Source: DATGEO01 sp035310015 (lineage in GTDB: Bacteria; Chloroflexota; Dormibacteria; Dormibacterales; Dormibacteraceae). Taken from it: a DNA stretch of 28,272 nucleotides. The stretch spans positions 1 through 28,272 of the forward strand of contig DATGEO010000042.1 in NCBI GenBank assembly GCA_035310015.1, written 5' to 3'. This document shows positions 1-7,609 of this stretch, piece by piece. The first letter of the stretch is position 1, and every line of letters begins with the position of its first letter. The notes beneath the pieces were generated by a model. That model was given only the letters and a program-made list of their open reading frames with translations. It made no database searches and was not told the origin of the DNA. A program made the position numbers and the translations under genes.

Positions 1-1463
1 ACGCCTCGCGAGACGAGGTCCGGCCCTGCGCGCAGGACGCCGGTGTCGCGGTCGATGGTGAGCGTCACCACGAGGATGCCGTCCTCCGCCAGGTGGCGCC
101 GGTCGCGCAGCACGACCTCCTCGACATCCCCCACTCCCAACCCGTCGACGTAGACCAGCCCGGTCGTGATCTTCTCGCCGCGCGTGATCGAATCGGCGTC
201 GAGCTCGACCGACTCTCCGTCCTCGACCACGATGACGTTCTCTTCCGCCATCCCCGCCTCGCGCGCGACCTCCGAGTGCTGTAGCAGCTGGCGATATTCG
301 CCGTGGACGGGGATGAAGAACTTCGGCCGCGTCGCGTCCAGCATCTCGCGCAGCTCGTCACGGTGCGCGTGGCCGGTGACGTGCACGTTGCCCACCTCGG
401 AGTAGAAGACACGCGCGCCGTGGCGGTAGAGGTTGTTCACGGTCTGCAGGACCATGCGCTCGTTGCCGGGGATCGGCCGCGCGCTGATCACGACCCAGTC
501 GCCCTTGCGCACGTTGACGAGCGGATGGCGCTGGGCGGCAAAGCGCGTGAGGGCGGACATCGGCTCGCCCTGGCTGCCGGCGGTCAGGAGCAGCAGCTTC
601 GAAGCGGTAATCCGGTCCGTCTGCTCGAGGGCGACCGTCAAACCTTCCGGGACGTCGAGGAAGCCGAGCTCGCGCGCGGTCTTGAAGTTCTGCTGCAGGC
701 TCCGTCCCACGACGGCGATGCGCCTGTCGAACTGGATCGCCATGCGGACGAGGTGCTGGATGCGGTGGATGTTGGACGCGAAGTTCGCGACCACGATCCG
801 CCCCGGCGCCTCGCCGAAGATGCGCTGAAACGGCGCGTGCAGGTCGCGCTCGGACCCGGAGTGGCCGCCGCGCTCGGAGTTGGTGGAGTCGCTGAGCAGC
901 AGCAGCACGCCTTCGTCGCCGAGGGCACGGAAGCGGGCCATGTTGGTGGGATGGCCGTCGGGCGGCGCTGGGTCGAGCTTGAAGTCGCTGGTGTAGACGA
1001 CCCGGCCGACGGGCGTCTGGATGGCAAGCCCCACCGCGTCGGGAATGGAGTGGCACACGGCAACCGTCTCGAGGCGAAACGGGCCCAGCTGCACGGCGTC
1101 GCCGACGCGCACCTCGCGAAGGTCCGCCTCGCGCAGGATGTGATGCTCCTTGAGCTTGGGCTTCACCAGTCCGAGCGTGAGTCGCGTCCCGTAGACCGGC
1201 ACGTTGAGCTTCCTCAACGTGAAAGGAAGCCCGCCGATGTGGTCCTCATGGCCGTGCGTCAGGAAGATGCCGACCACCTCCCGCTCGCGCGAGAGGAGAT
1301 ACGAGATGTCCGGCAGCACGAGGTCGATGCCGAGCATGTCCTCCTGCGGGAACATCAGCCCGGAGTCGACGACGAGCACCTTGCCCTCGTACTCGAGGGC
1401 CCACATGTTGATGCCGACCTCGCCGAGGCCGCCGAGCGGTAGGTAGCGCAGCCGGCTCGTCAC
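1..1463 (-). CDS. rnj: Ribonuclease J (3' end cut by window edge)
   Basis: Metallo-beta-lactamase/beta-CASP ribonuclease that degrades and matures RNA by 5'-3' exo- and endonucleolytic cleavage in the cytoplasm. I read this frame directly, because it has no usable stop before the window edge. It starts with GTG at 1463 (V/M-TSRLRYLPLGGLGEVG). Visible metal-binding motifs are HGHEDH at residues 70-75, the CHSIPDA histidine at 138, the TSDFK aspartate at 160 and SDSTNSE at 191-197. The late GHAH and PVHGEY motifs typical of RNase J are also present. About 487 residues are visible; the family is usually about 555, so the C-terminal domain is mostly outside. The start overlaps the stop of the upstream uracil-DNA glycosylase by 4 nt (GTGA), suggesting translational coupling. 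RNase J next to dapA is also known in mycobacteria and Bacillus. Confidence 0.95.
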   Translation of the reverse strand, partial: MTSRLRYLPLGGLGEVGINMWALEYEGKVLVVDSGLMFPQEDMLGIDLVLPDISYLLSREREVVGIFLTHGHEDHIGGLPFTLRKLNVPVYGTRLTLGLVKPKLKEHHILREADLREVRVGDAVQLGPFRLETVAVCHSIPDAVGLAIQTPVGRVVYTSDFKLDPAPPDGHPTNMARFRALGDEGVLLLLSDSTNSERGGHSGSERDLHAPFQRIFGEAPGRIVVANFASNIHRIQHLVRMAIQFDRRIAVVGRSLQQNFKTARELGFLDVPEGLTVALEQTDRITASKLLLLTAGSQGEPMSALTRFAAQRHPLVNVRKGDWVVISARPIPGNERMVLQTVNNLYRHGARVFYSEVGNVHVTGHAHRDELREMLDATRPKFFIPVHGEYRQLLQHSEVAREAGMAEENVIVVEDGESVELDADSITRGEKITTGLVYVDGLGVGDVEEVVLRDRRHLAEDGILVVTLTIDRDTGVLRAGPDLVSRG

Positions 1464-1993
1464 AAGAGCCGCAGCTGCTCGGCTTCCTCTTTCGGGGCCG
1501 GCACAGGTTCGGGCGGCGGCGGCGGCGCGAGGAATCGGTCGAGGTATTTGCGCACGGTGTCGAAGTCGCGCTCGAGGTCGGCGACGAGGGAGCCGTTGTG
1601 CAGCGCCGCGGCCGGGTGATACAGCGGCACCCACGCCACCTCGCCGCGCAGCACCAAGCTGCCGTGTATGCGCGAGATCGAGCCCTGGCCCGGCAGCAGC
1701 TGCTCGAGCGCATGGCGGCCGAGGATCAGCACGACCTTCGGCTTGACCAGCGCCAGCTGCCGTCGCAGATACGGCGTGCACGCCTCCGCCTCGTTGGGCA
1801 TCGGGTCGCGGTTCTGCGGCGGCCGGCACTTGAGGACGTTGGTGATGTAGACGTCGCCACGTACCAGGCCGATCCGCGCCAGCAGCGTGTCGAGGAGCTT
1901 GCCCGCGGGGCCGACGAACGGCTCGCCCTGCCGGTCTTCGTTGAAGCCCGGGGCCTCGCCGACGATCATCACGTCGGAGGGTGCGGGTCCCAC
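1460..1993 (-). CDS. Family 4 (iron-sulfur) uracil-DNA glycosylase; true N-terminus lies further upstream
   Basis: Removes uracil from DNA at the first step of base-excision repair. Motifs are GEAPG (residues 12-16 of this version), the Fe-S cysteines C56 (VLKCRPPQNR) and C72 (EAEAC), and the HPAA motif at about 126. The coordinates use the first canonical start, GTG at 1993, but that cannot be the real N-terminus. The same frame continues upstream without a stop to 2092 and encodes ACTRCGLHATRTQAVPGVGP. This supplies the first two of the four cluster cysteines, with codons at about 2041-2039 and 2032-2030. Between the in-frame stop at 2095-2093 and 1993 there is no ATG, GTG or TTG. The gene would then overlap the 3' end of dapA. 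Its stop overlaps the rnj start (GTGA). The function is confident; the start is unresolved. Confidence 0.88.
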   Translation of the reverse strand: MGPAPSDVMIVGEAPGFNEDRQGEPFVGPAGKLLDTLLARIGLVRGDVYITNVLKCRPPQNRDPMPNEAEACTPYLRRQLALVKPKVVLILGRHALEQLLPGQGSISRIHGSLVLRGEVAWVPLYHPAAALHNGSLVADLERDFDTVRKYLDRFLAPPPPPEPVPAPKEEAEQLRLL

Positions 1994-2081
1994 CCCTGGG
2001 ACGGCCTGCGTGCGCGTGGCATGGAGGCCGCAGCGCGTGCAGGCGCGGACCTCGGCGTGAAGCTGCTCGAGATCCCCAGCG

Positions 2082-2990
2082 CTAAGCGACTTTCAGGCCT
2101 TCTTTGAAGGTGATCAGGTCGCCGGCGTCCTTGACGACCTTCATCACCGAGTGCAGCTGGTCGTCGGTGAGCGCGACCAGGGGCAGGCGGAACGGCCCGG
2201 TCGGAAAGCCCATCGCGTTGAGCACCGATTTCACCGGCACCGGGTTGGCGGCGGCCGTCATCAGCGCCTTGATCACCGGCAGCAGCCCGAGGTGGATGCG
2301 GCGAGCGGTGTCGTTGTCGCCCGCGAGGTAGGACTCGATCAGCCGCTTCATCGACGCGCCCGCCAGGTGCGACGTGACGCCGATGACCCCGTAGCCGCCC
2401 ACGGCCAGCAGCGGCAGCGTGTAGCTGTCGTCGCCGCTCCAGACGTTGAAGCCCGCCGGCTTGCCGGCGCAGACCAGGCCCATCTGGTCGATGTCTCCGC
2501 TGGCTTCTTTGACGCCGACGATGCCCGGCAGCTCCGCGCAGCGAAGCGTGGTCGCGGCCGTCATGTTGATCGCGGTGCGGCCCTGGATGTTGTACATGAT
2601 CGTGGGGCCGGCCTCCGCGATCGCCTTGAAGTGCTGGTACATGCCCTCCTGCGGCGGCTTGTTGTAGTAGGGCACGACCGCGAGCAGCGCGTCGGCGCCG
2701 GCCTTCATCGCGCGCTCGGAGAGCTTGACCGAGTGATGGGTGTCGTTGCTGCCGGTCCCCGCGATCACCGTGTGGCGCGGGATCGCCTTCTTCACCGCCT
2801 TGACGAGCTCGATCTTCTCGTCGTCCGACAGGGCCGGCGACTCCCCGGTCGTGCCCGAGACGACGACGCCGTCCGAGCCGTCGGCGACCAGGATGTTCGC
2901 CAGCTTCTCGGCGGCCGCGTAGTCGACCGAGCCGTCGGCGTGGAACGGCGTGATCATCGCTGTGAGGAGACGACCCAGCTCTTTCGCCAT
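2082..2990 (-). CDS. dapA: 4-hydroxy-tetrahydrodipicolinate synthase
   Basis: Condenses pyruvate with aspartate semialdehyde in the lysine/diaminopimelate pathway. The 302-aa length is normal. Key residues fall at almost exactly the E. coli positions: GTTGES at 46-51, the PYYN tyrosine at 109, Y133, R138, and the Schiff-base lysine K161 in GVKEASGD. The ATG at 2990 was chosen because the protein then begins MAKELGRLLTAMITPF, the usual N-terminus. The longer open frame upstream is antisense-like sequence inside asd. The start overlaps the asd stop by one base (TGATG), so asd and dapA are coupled. The product of asd is one of its substrates. Stop is TAG at 2084-2082. Confidence 0.97.
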   Translation of the reverse strand: MAKELGRLLTAMITPFHADGSVDYAAAEKLANILVADGSDGVVVSGTTGESPALSDDEKIELVKAVKKAIPRHTVIAGTGSNDTHHSVKLSERAMKAGADALLAVVPYYNKPPQEGMYQHFKAIAEAGPTIMYNIQGRTAINMTAATTLRCAELPGIVGVKEASGDIDQMGLVCAGKPAGFNVWSGDDSYTLPLLAVGGYGVIGVTSHLAGASMKRLIESYLAGDNDTARRIHLGLLPVIKALMTAAANPVPVKSVLNAMGFPTGPFRLPLVALTDDQLHSVMKVVKDAGDLITFKEGLKVA

Positions 2991-4018
2991 CAGACTTTGA
3001 CCAGTCCCATATTCAGTGCCTCTTCGGCGATCTGGACCGCGTTGAGCGCGGCTCCTTTGCGCAGGTTGTCGGAGACGATCCACAGGGCCAGCCCTCTTGC
3101 CGTGGACGGGTCGCGGCGGATGCGGCCGACGTAAACCTCGTCCTTGCCCGCGACGTGGTGCGGGGTCGGATAGAGCTTCGCGTGCGGGTCGTCTTCGACG
3201 ATCACGCCCGGCGCGCTGCCGAGCAGCGTGCGCACGTCCTCGGTCGTGATCGGATCGAACGTCTCGACGAAGACCGACTCGCCGTGGCCGATCGGAACGG
3301 GCACCCGCACACACGTCGCGGCGATGCGCAGCTCGGGCAGGTGCATGATCTTTCGCGTCTCGTTGGCGATCTTGACCTCTTCCTCGTTGTAGCCTCCGGC
3401 CTCCGGCCGCCAGCCGCCGGGCACGACGTTGTACGCCAGCTGATGCGGATAGACCGCTGCCGACGGCTCCGTCCCGTCGGCGATCGCCTTCGTCTGCTCC
3501 TCCAGCTCGTCGACCAGCGCCTTCCCCGCGCCGGAAGCCGATTGATACGTGGAGACCAGCACGCGCTCCACCCCGACCTGCTTGTGCAGCGGGTTGAGCA
3601 CGACGGTCAGAGGGATGGCGCAGCAGTTGGGGTTGGCGACGATGCCTTCGTTGCCCGCGATGTCATCGCGGTTGACCTCGGGCACGACGAGCGGGACGTT
3701 GTCCTTCATGCGCCAGGCCGAGCTGTTGTCGATGACGATCGCGCCGGCCTCGACGGCGATCGGCGCGAACATCAGCGCGATATCGCTGCTCGCGGCGAAG
3801 AGCGCGATGTCGACGCCGTTGAAGGAATCCTCGCGGAGAGGCTCGACCGGGAGCCGCGAGCCGTTGTACGCCACCGTGATGCCCTTCGATCGCTCGGACG
3901 CGAGCGCGATCACCCGCTCCGCAGGAAAGGCGCGCTGAGACAGGACCTTCAGCATCTCCTGTCCCACGATCCCCGTCGCCCCGACGACGGCAACGTTTAA
4001 TCGCTTGGAGGTGGGCAC
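2990..4018 (-). CDS. asd: Aspartate-semialdehyde dehydrogenase
   Basis: NADPH-dependent reduction of aspartyl phosphate to aspartate semialdehyde, upstream of lysine, threonine and methionine synthesis. It is 342 aa, a normal length. The dinucleotide-binding motif GATGIVGQEML is at residues 13-23, the catalytic cysteine C132 lies in the NPNCCAIPL segment, and the substrate/active-site residues R238 and H245 lie in CVRVPVPIGHGES. The GTG start at 4018 gives a normal N-terminus (MPTSKRLNVAVVGATG). No well-spaced Shine-Dalgarno is visible, and an AT-rich TTTAAA lies only 8 nt upstream. A 123-nt gap separates it from dapB and holds a repeat/palindrome array, so asd may start its own transcription unit with dapA, the glycosylase and rnj. 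No aspartokinase gene is present in the window. Confidence 0.96.
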   Translation of the reverse strand: MPTSKRLNVAVVGATGIVGQEMLKVLSQRAFPAERVIALASERSKGITVAYNGSRLPVEPLREDSFNGVDIALFAASSDIALMFAPIAVEAGAIVIDNSSAWRMKDNVPLVVPEVNRDDIAGNEGIVANPNCCAIPLTVVLNPLHKQVGVERVLVSTYQSASGAGKALVDELEEQTKAIADGTEPSAAVYPHQLAYNVVPGGWRPEAGGYNEEEVKIANETRKIMHLPELRIAATCVRVPVPIGHGESVFVETFDPITTEDVRTLLGSAPGVIVEDDPHAKLYPTPHHVAGKDEVYVGRIRRDPSTARGLALWIVSDNLRKGAALNAVQIAEEALNMGLVKV

Positions 4019-4060
4019 GGCCTCAGTTTAAATCGGTCTTGTGATTTGCGCCAACGCCCC

Positions 4061-4120
4061 GACCCGCTTTTGTGCGCAATGACGTCTCATTCCGCGGCCG
4101 AGACCCGCGTTTGTGCACAA
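4061..4120. repeat. Imperfect 19-nt direct repeat pair upstream of asd
   Basis: Two copies read on the plus strand: GACCCGCTTTTGTGCGCAA at 4061-4079 and GACCCGCGTTTGTGCACAA at 4102-4120. They match at 17 of 19 positions and start 41 bp apart, close to four helical turns. They lie in the 123-nt dapB-asd gap. I infer a possible operator pair controlling asd-dapA-udg-rnj; no regulator is identified. Confidence 0.55.
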
Positions 4121-4123
4121 ACG
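4108..4123. promoter_or_regulatory. Perfect 16-bp palindrome, candidate operator upstream of asd
   Basis: CGTTTGTGCACAAACG is fully self-complementary. It covers the second copy of the 19-nt repeat, and the first copy carries a degenerate form (TTGTGCGCAA). Symmetry of this kind fits a dimeric helix-turn-helix repressor site, but it could also be a short RNA hairpin. It lies about 90 bp upstream of the asd start. Confidence 0.45.
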
Positions 4124-4141
4124 GCGCGGTGGTGACTCCAC

Positions 4142-4891
4142 TCAGAGGCCCAGCAGCTCGTCCAGGCCGCGATAGAAGCGGCTGCTCGCGGTGACGGCGC
4201 GAATCGCCAGCAGCACGCCCGGCACGTAGGCCTCGCGGCTGGTGGTGCGGTGGGCGATGGTCAGGGTCTGGCCCGGCAGCCCGAAGATGACCTCCTGGTC
4301 GGCGACGAACCCGGGCAGCCGCACGCTGTGCACGGCCACGTTGCCCTCCTCCCCGCCGCGCGTGCCCGCAAGCGTCTCCTTTTCAGGCTTCCTGTGCGCG
4401 AACGGCTTGCCTCCGCGTTTGGCGGCGAGGCGCCGCGCGGTAGCGAGAGCGGTGCCGGAGGGCGCGTCGAGCTTGGCCGCGTGGTGGAGCTCGATGACCT
4501 CGGCCGCCTCGAAGTGCGGCGCCGCGATCTCGGCGAGGTGCATCATCAGCACCGCGCCGACAGCGAAGTTGGGGGCCACGATCCCACCGACGCCTTTCTC
4601 CCGGCAAGCGGTCGCGATCTTGTCGACCTCGGCTGCGGGAAGACCGGTCGTTCCCACCACCGGCGACGCGCCCGCGGCCACAGCCGCCAGGGCGTTGTGC
4701 ACCGCTTCCGACGGCCGGGTGAAATCGACGAACGCGCGCGGCCGCTTCTGGTGGAGGAACGTGGCCAGGTCGTCGCCCCTGGCCACACCGCCGACGTACT
4801 CGATCCCCGGCTCGTCCTGGAGCGCGGGGACGAGGATCGAGCCGACCTTGCCGCGGTAACCGGCGACCGCGACCCGGATCGGCTCGCTCAT
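4142..4891 (-). CDS. dapB: 4-hydroxy-tetrahydrodipicolinate reductase
   Basis: Reduces the DapA product with NAD(P)H in diaminopimelate/lysine synthesis. It is 249 aa. The nucleotide-binding loop AGYRGKVGS at residues 10-18 is a variant of the usual GxxGRMG. FVDFTRPSEA (54-63), GTTGLP (80-85), APNFAVGAVLMM (106-117) and the signature ELHHAAKLDAPSGTA (134-148), with catalytic H136/H137 and K140, are all present. The ATG at 4891 follows the pnp stop by 17 nt with only a weak GAG-type ribosome site, so it is probably co-transcribed with pnp. It is separated from asd-dapA by the repeat-containing gap, unusual for genes of one pathway but still adjacent. Confidence 0.96.
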   Translation of the reverse strand: MSEPIRVAVAGYRGKVGSILVPALQDEPGIEYVGGVARGDDLATFLHQKRPRAFVDFTRPSEAVHNALAAVAAGASPVVGTTGLPAAEVDKIATACREKGVGGIVAPNFAVGAVLMMHLAEIAAPHFEAAEVIELHHAAKLDAPSGTALATARRLAAKRGGKPFAHRKPEKETLAGTRGGEEGNVAVHSVRLPGFVADQEVIFGLPGQTLTIAHRTTSREAYVPGVLLAIRAVTASSRFYRGLDELLGL

Positions 4892-4908
4892 CTACTCAGT
4901 GGCGCGGG

Positions 4909-7155
4909 TTAGTGACGCGGGCCGCCGCGGCCCCGGCCGCCGCCGTTGCGACCGCCACGGTCGCGCCCGCCACCGCCGAAGCCGCTCTCGCGCGGAGCGG
5001 CGGGCGTCGCGAGCGCTGCCGCCATCACCTCGGGGTTGATGCTCTCGTCGATCGGCAGGCCCTTCGCGGTCAGCTCCTCGATCGCGGCCTGGCGGCTCAG
5101 GTTGAGCCGGCCCTGGCTGTCGATCTCGACCGCCTTGACCACGATCTCGTCGCCGACGTTGGCCACCTCCTCCGGCCGCTCGACCCGGTGGTCGGTCAGC
5201 TTCGAGACGTGGACCAGGCCATCCTGGTTGGGCAGGATCTCTACGAACATGCCGAACGGCATCATCCGGACGACCTTGCCCTTGTAGATCTTGCCGACCT
5301 CCACCTCGTCGGTCAGGCCCTTGATCCAGTCGATGGCCTTCTGGCCGCCCTCCTGGTCGACCGCAGCGATGAACACGCGACCGTCGTCCTCGACGTCGAT
5401 CTGGGCGCCAGTCTCCTCGGTGATCTTGCGGATCATCTTGCCTCCGGGGCCGATGATGTCGCGGATCTTGTCCGGGTTGATCTGGATCGTGGTGATCCGC
5501 GGCGCGTAGGTGCTCATCTCGCTGCGCGGCCGTGGCAGCACCGCCAGCATCTTGTCGAGCACGAACAGCCGGGCCTCCCGCGCCTGCTCGAGCGCCTGGG
5601 CGAGGATCTCGTGGGTGAGGCCTTTGATCTTGATGTCCATCTGCAGGGCCGTGATGCCGTCACGCGTGCCCGCGACCTTGAAGTCCATGTCGCCGAGCGC
5701 ATCCTCGACTCCCTGGATGTCGGTCAGCACCGCGAACTTGCCTTCGCGGGTCACGAGGCCCATCGCGATGCCGGCCACCGGCGACTTGATCGGCACGCCG
5801 GCATCCATCAGCGCGAGCGTGGAGCCGCACACCGACGCCATCGACGTGGAGCCGTTCGAGCTCAGGATCTCGGAGACCAGCCGCATCGTGTACGGCCATT
5901 CCTCCACCGGCGGGATCACGGCGAGCAGAGCCCGCTCGGCGAGCGCGCCGTGGCCTATCTCGCGCCGGCCCGGGCCGCGCAGCGGTCGGGCCTCGCCCAC
6001 CGAGAACGGCGGGAAGTTGTAGTGGTGCATGTAGCGCTTGAACTCATCCGCGACGGTGAGCCCGTCCAGCTTCTGCTGGTCGGACATCGAGCCCAGAGTC
6101 GCGATGGTCAGCGCCTGCGTCTGGCCGCGCGTGAAGAGTCCGGAGCCGTGGGTCCGCGGCAGCACGCCGACTTCGACGGAGATCGGCCGCACCTCTTTCA
6201 GGCCTCGGCCGTCGATGCGCACGCCTTCTTCGACGATGCGCTCGCGCACGCGGTCCTTCAGCTTCTTGTCGAAGAGCTTGCCGAGGATGTCGGCGTGGTC
6301 GGGGAAGCGCTCGCCGAGCTCGACGATCATCTGCTTGCGCAGGTGGTCGATGCTCGCCTCGCGAGCGGCCTTGTCGGAGCCGAACGCGGCTTCGTCCAGG
6401 CGCAGCGCGAGGTATTCGTTGACGATCTCGACGGCCTGCTCGGGATAGACGTTCGGGATGAACTCGCGCTTCTCCTTGCCGACCTGCTGTTGCAGCTCGA
6501 GCTGGCCCGCGCAGATGGCGCGGATCGCCTCGTGCGCCTTGTCGAGCGCCTCGAGCACGACCTGCTCGCTGACGCCTTTGGCCCCGGCCTCGACCATGAG
6601 GATGGCGTCGGCCGTGCCGGCGACCACGAGGTCGAGCTCCGACTCGGCCATGCGCGACATCGGCGGGTTGACGACCACCTGGCCGTCGAGCAGGCCCATG
6701 CGCACCGCGCCGACCGGTCCTGCCCAGGGCACGTCGGAGATCACGATCGCCGTCGAGGCGCCGTTGATGCTCAGGATCGTCGGGTCGTTCTCCTGATCGA
6801 CGCTCAGGACCGTGGACACGACCTGGATGTCCAGCCGGAAGCCGTCCGGGAACAGCGGGCGCAGCGGCCGGTCGGTGAGACGTGAGGCGAGGATGGCGGT
6901 CTCGCTCGGCCGCCCTTCGCGGCGCATGAACGCGCCGGGGATCTTGCCCGCCGCGTAGAGCTTCTCCTCGTAGTCACAGGTCAGCGGGAAGAAGTCGATG
7001 CCCTCCCGCGGCTCCCTCGACATCACCACCGTGCTCAGGACGACGGAATCGCCCTGCCGCACGATGACGGCGCCGTTGGCCTGCTCGGCCACACGCCCGG
7101 TTTCGATGGACAGCGTCCGGCCGGCCACCTCGATGTTCTTCGTCGTAATCGACAC
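4909..7155 (-). CDS. pnp: Polyribonucleotide nucleotidyltransferase (PNPase)
   Basis: Phosphorolytic 3'-5' exoribonuclease and RNA tailing enzyme. Domain order is RNase PH 1, helical linker, RNase PH 2 (EARPLRGPGRREIGHGALAE; catalytic aspartates in GVEDALGDMDFK), KH domain (PDKIRDIIGPGGKMIRKI), S1 domain (VGKIYKGKVVRMMPFGMFVE). A glycine/arginine-rich tail of GGGRDRGG and RGRGG type ends the protein. I chose GTG at 7155 (748 aa, M-SITTKN) rather than the ATG at 7170. A strong GGAGG at 7168-7164 sits 8 nt before this GTG, whereas the ATG has no ribosome site and would place the GGAGG inside the coding region. rpsO lies directly upstream, as in many bacteria. The 173-nt leader is structured, which suggests post-transcriptional control. 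Confidence 0.96.
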   Translation of the reverse strand: MSITTKNIEVAGRTLSIETGRVAEQANGAVIVRQGDSVVLSTVVMSREPREGIDFFPLTCDYEEKLYAAGKIPGAFMRREGRPSETAILASRLTDRPLRPLFPDGFRLDIQVVSTVLSVDQENDPTILSINGASTAIVISDVPWAGPVGAVRMGLLDGQVVVNPPMSRMAESELDLVVAGTADAILMVEAGAKGVSEQVVLEALDKAHEAIRAICAGQLELQQQVGKEKREFIPNVYPEQAVEIVNEYLALRLDEAAFGSDKAAREASIDHLRKQMIVELGERFPDHADILGKLFDKKLKDRVRERIVEEGVRIDGRGLKEVRPISVEVGVLPRTHGSGLFTRGQTQALTIATLGSMSDQQKLDGLTVADEFKRYMHHYNFPPFSVGEARPLRGPGRREIGHGALAERALLAVIPPVEEWPYTMRLVSEILSSNGSTSMASVCGSTLALMDAGVPIKSPVAGIAMGLVTREGKFAVLTDIQGVEDALGDMDFKVAGTRDGITALQMDIKIKGLTHEILAQALEQAREARLFVLDKMLAVLPRPRSEMSTYAPRITTIQINPDKIRDIIGPGGKMIRKITEETGAQIDVEDDGRVFIAAVDQEGGQKAIDWIKGLTDEVEVGKIYKGKVVRMMPFGMFVEILPNQDGLVHVSKLTDHRVERPEEVANVGDEIVVKAVEIDSQGRLNLSRQAAIEELTAKGLPIDESINPEVMAAALATPAAPRESGFGGGGRDRGGRNGGGRGRGGPRH

Positions 7156-7163
7156 GCGTACTA

Positions 7164-7168
7164 CCTCC
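7164..7168 (-). promoter_or_regulatory. Shine-Dalgarno GGAGG deciding the pnp start
   Basis: GGAGG in the mRNA sense, 8 nt upstream of GTG at 7155. It falls immediately after the alternative ATG at 7170, arguing against that ATG. Confidence 0.7.
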
Positions 7169-7176
7169 ATGTGTTT

Positions 7177-7289
7177 GGGAGGACTTCCGCGAGGTGCGAA
7201 GAGATCAGGTTCCTAGCAGCTGCCGCTCAGGCCGGGCGCCTCAGTGAGAGCTTCTAAGAGCTGACCCCGCGCCAGCGTGGAGTCCTCCC
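7177..7289 (-). promoter_or_regulatory. Long-range stem in the pnp leader
   Basis: In the transcript, GGGAGGACT (from 7289) pairs perfectly with AGTCCTCCC (ending at 7177). Two further G-C pairs follow after a single bulged A. The arms enclose about 90 nt and end just before the pnp ribosome-binding site. By analogy with the processed, autoregulated pnp leader of E. coli, I infer that this stem could control pnp translation or be a nuclease entry site. The sequence shows only the complementarity. Confidence 0.5.
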
Positions 7290-7301
7290 CTTATTGATTT
7301 C

Positions 7302-7323
7302 GCGCACCAAACCCCGGGTGCGC
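7302..7323 (-). terminator. Hairpin just downstream of rpsO (attenuator-like, no U-tract)
   Basis: Seven perfect base pairs, GCGCACC with GGTGCGC, around an 8-nt loop, starting 6 nt after the rpsO stop. The bases that follow (GAAATCAATAAG) are not a U-run, so a canonical intrinsic terminator is unlikely. It may protect the rpsO 3' end or attenuate read-through into pnp. Confidence 0.4.
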
Positions 7324-7328
7324 TCGGC

Positions 7329-7598
7329 TTATCTCCTGATCCCGAGCTTGGCGACGAGAGCGCGGTAGCGCTCGACATCGGTGTCTCTCAGGTAGTTCAG
7401 CAGACGCCGTTGCTTGCCAACCAGGAGGAGGAGGCCGCGGCGGGAGTGGTGGTCCTTGGCGTGCGTCTTCAGGTGCTCGGTGAGCTCCCGGATGCGCGTC
7501 GTCGACAGCGCGATCTGGACTTCGGGTGAACCGGTGTCCTTGTCTCCGCGCCTGTACTGGGCGATCAGCTTGCCCTTGACTTCCGTCTCTTCTGCCAA
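7329..7598 (-). CDS. rpsO: 30S ribosomal protein S15
   Basis: Primary 16S rRNA-binding protein of the small-subunit platform. It is 89 aa, the standard length, with the family core DTGSPEVQIALSTTRIREL and HAKDHHSRRGLLLLVGKQRR. The start is TTG at 7598 (M-AEETEVKGKLIAQYRRG). No other start fits the conserved length, and no Shine-Dalgarno is visible. A perfect TATAAT lies 11 nt upstream, so the mRNA may begin only a few bases before the start. It sits 39 nt after ggt and upstream of pnp, the common rpsO-pnp pairing. Confidence 0.96.
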   Translation of the reverse strand: MAEETEVKGKLIAQYRRGDKDTGSPEVQIALSTTRIRELTEHLKTHAKDHHSRRGLLLLVGKQRRLLNYLRDTDVERYRALVAKLGIRR

Positions 7599-7609
7599 AC
7601 CGACCGGGA

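Noticed and set aside
2082..2095. Programmed frameshift fusing dapA to the uracil-DNA glycosylase
   Set aside because: A +1 slip at GCT TAG C would join the frames, but there is no strong slippery site or stimulatory element, and DapA ends at its normal length. It is kept only as a minor alternative to a non-canonical start or sequence error.
4912..6885. 657-aa plus-strand open frame opposite pnp
   Set aside because: It is antisense to a full PNPase with all its domains. Its translation is a low-complexity Arg/Asp/Leu/His mixture typical of the reverse frame of G+C-rich genes, with no recognisable motif.
7149..7170. ATG at 7170 as the pnp start
   Set aside because: It lacks a ribosome-binding site, and the GGAGG lies just after it at ideal distance from GTG 7155.
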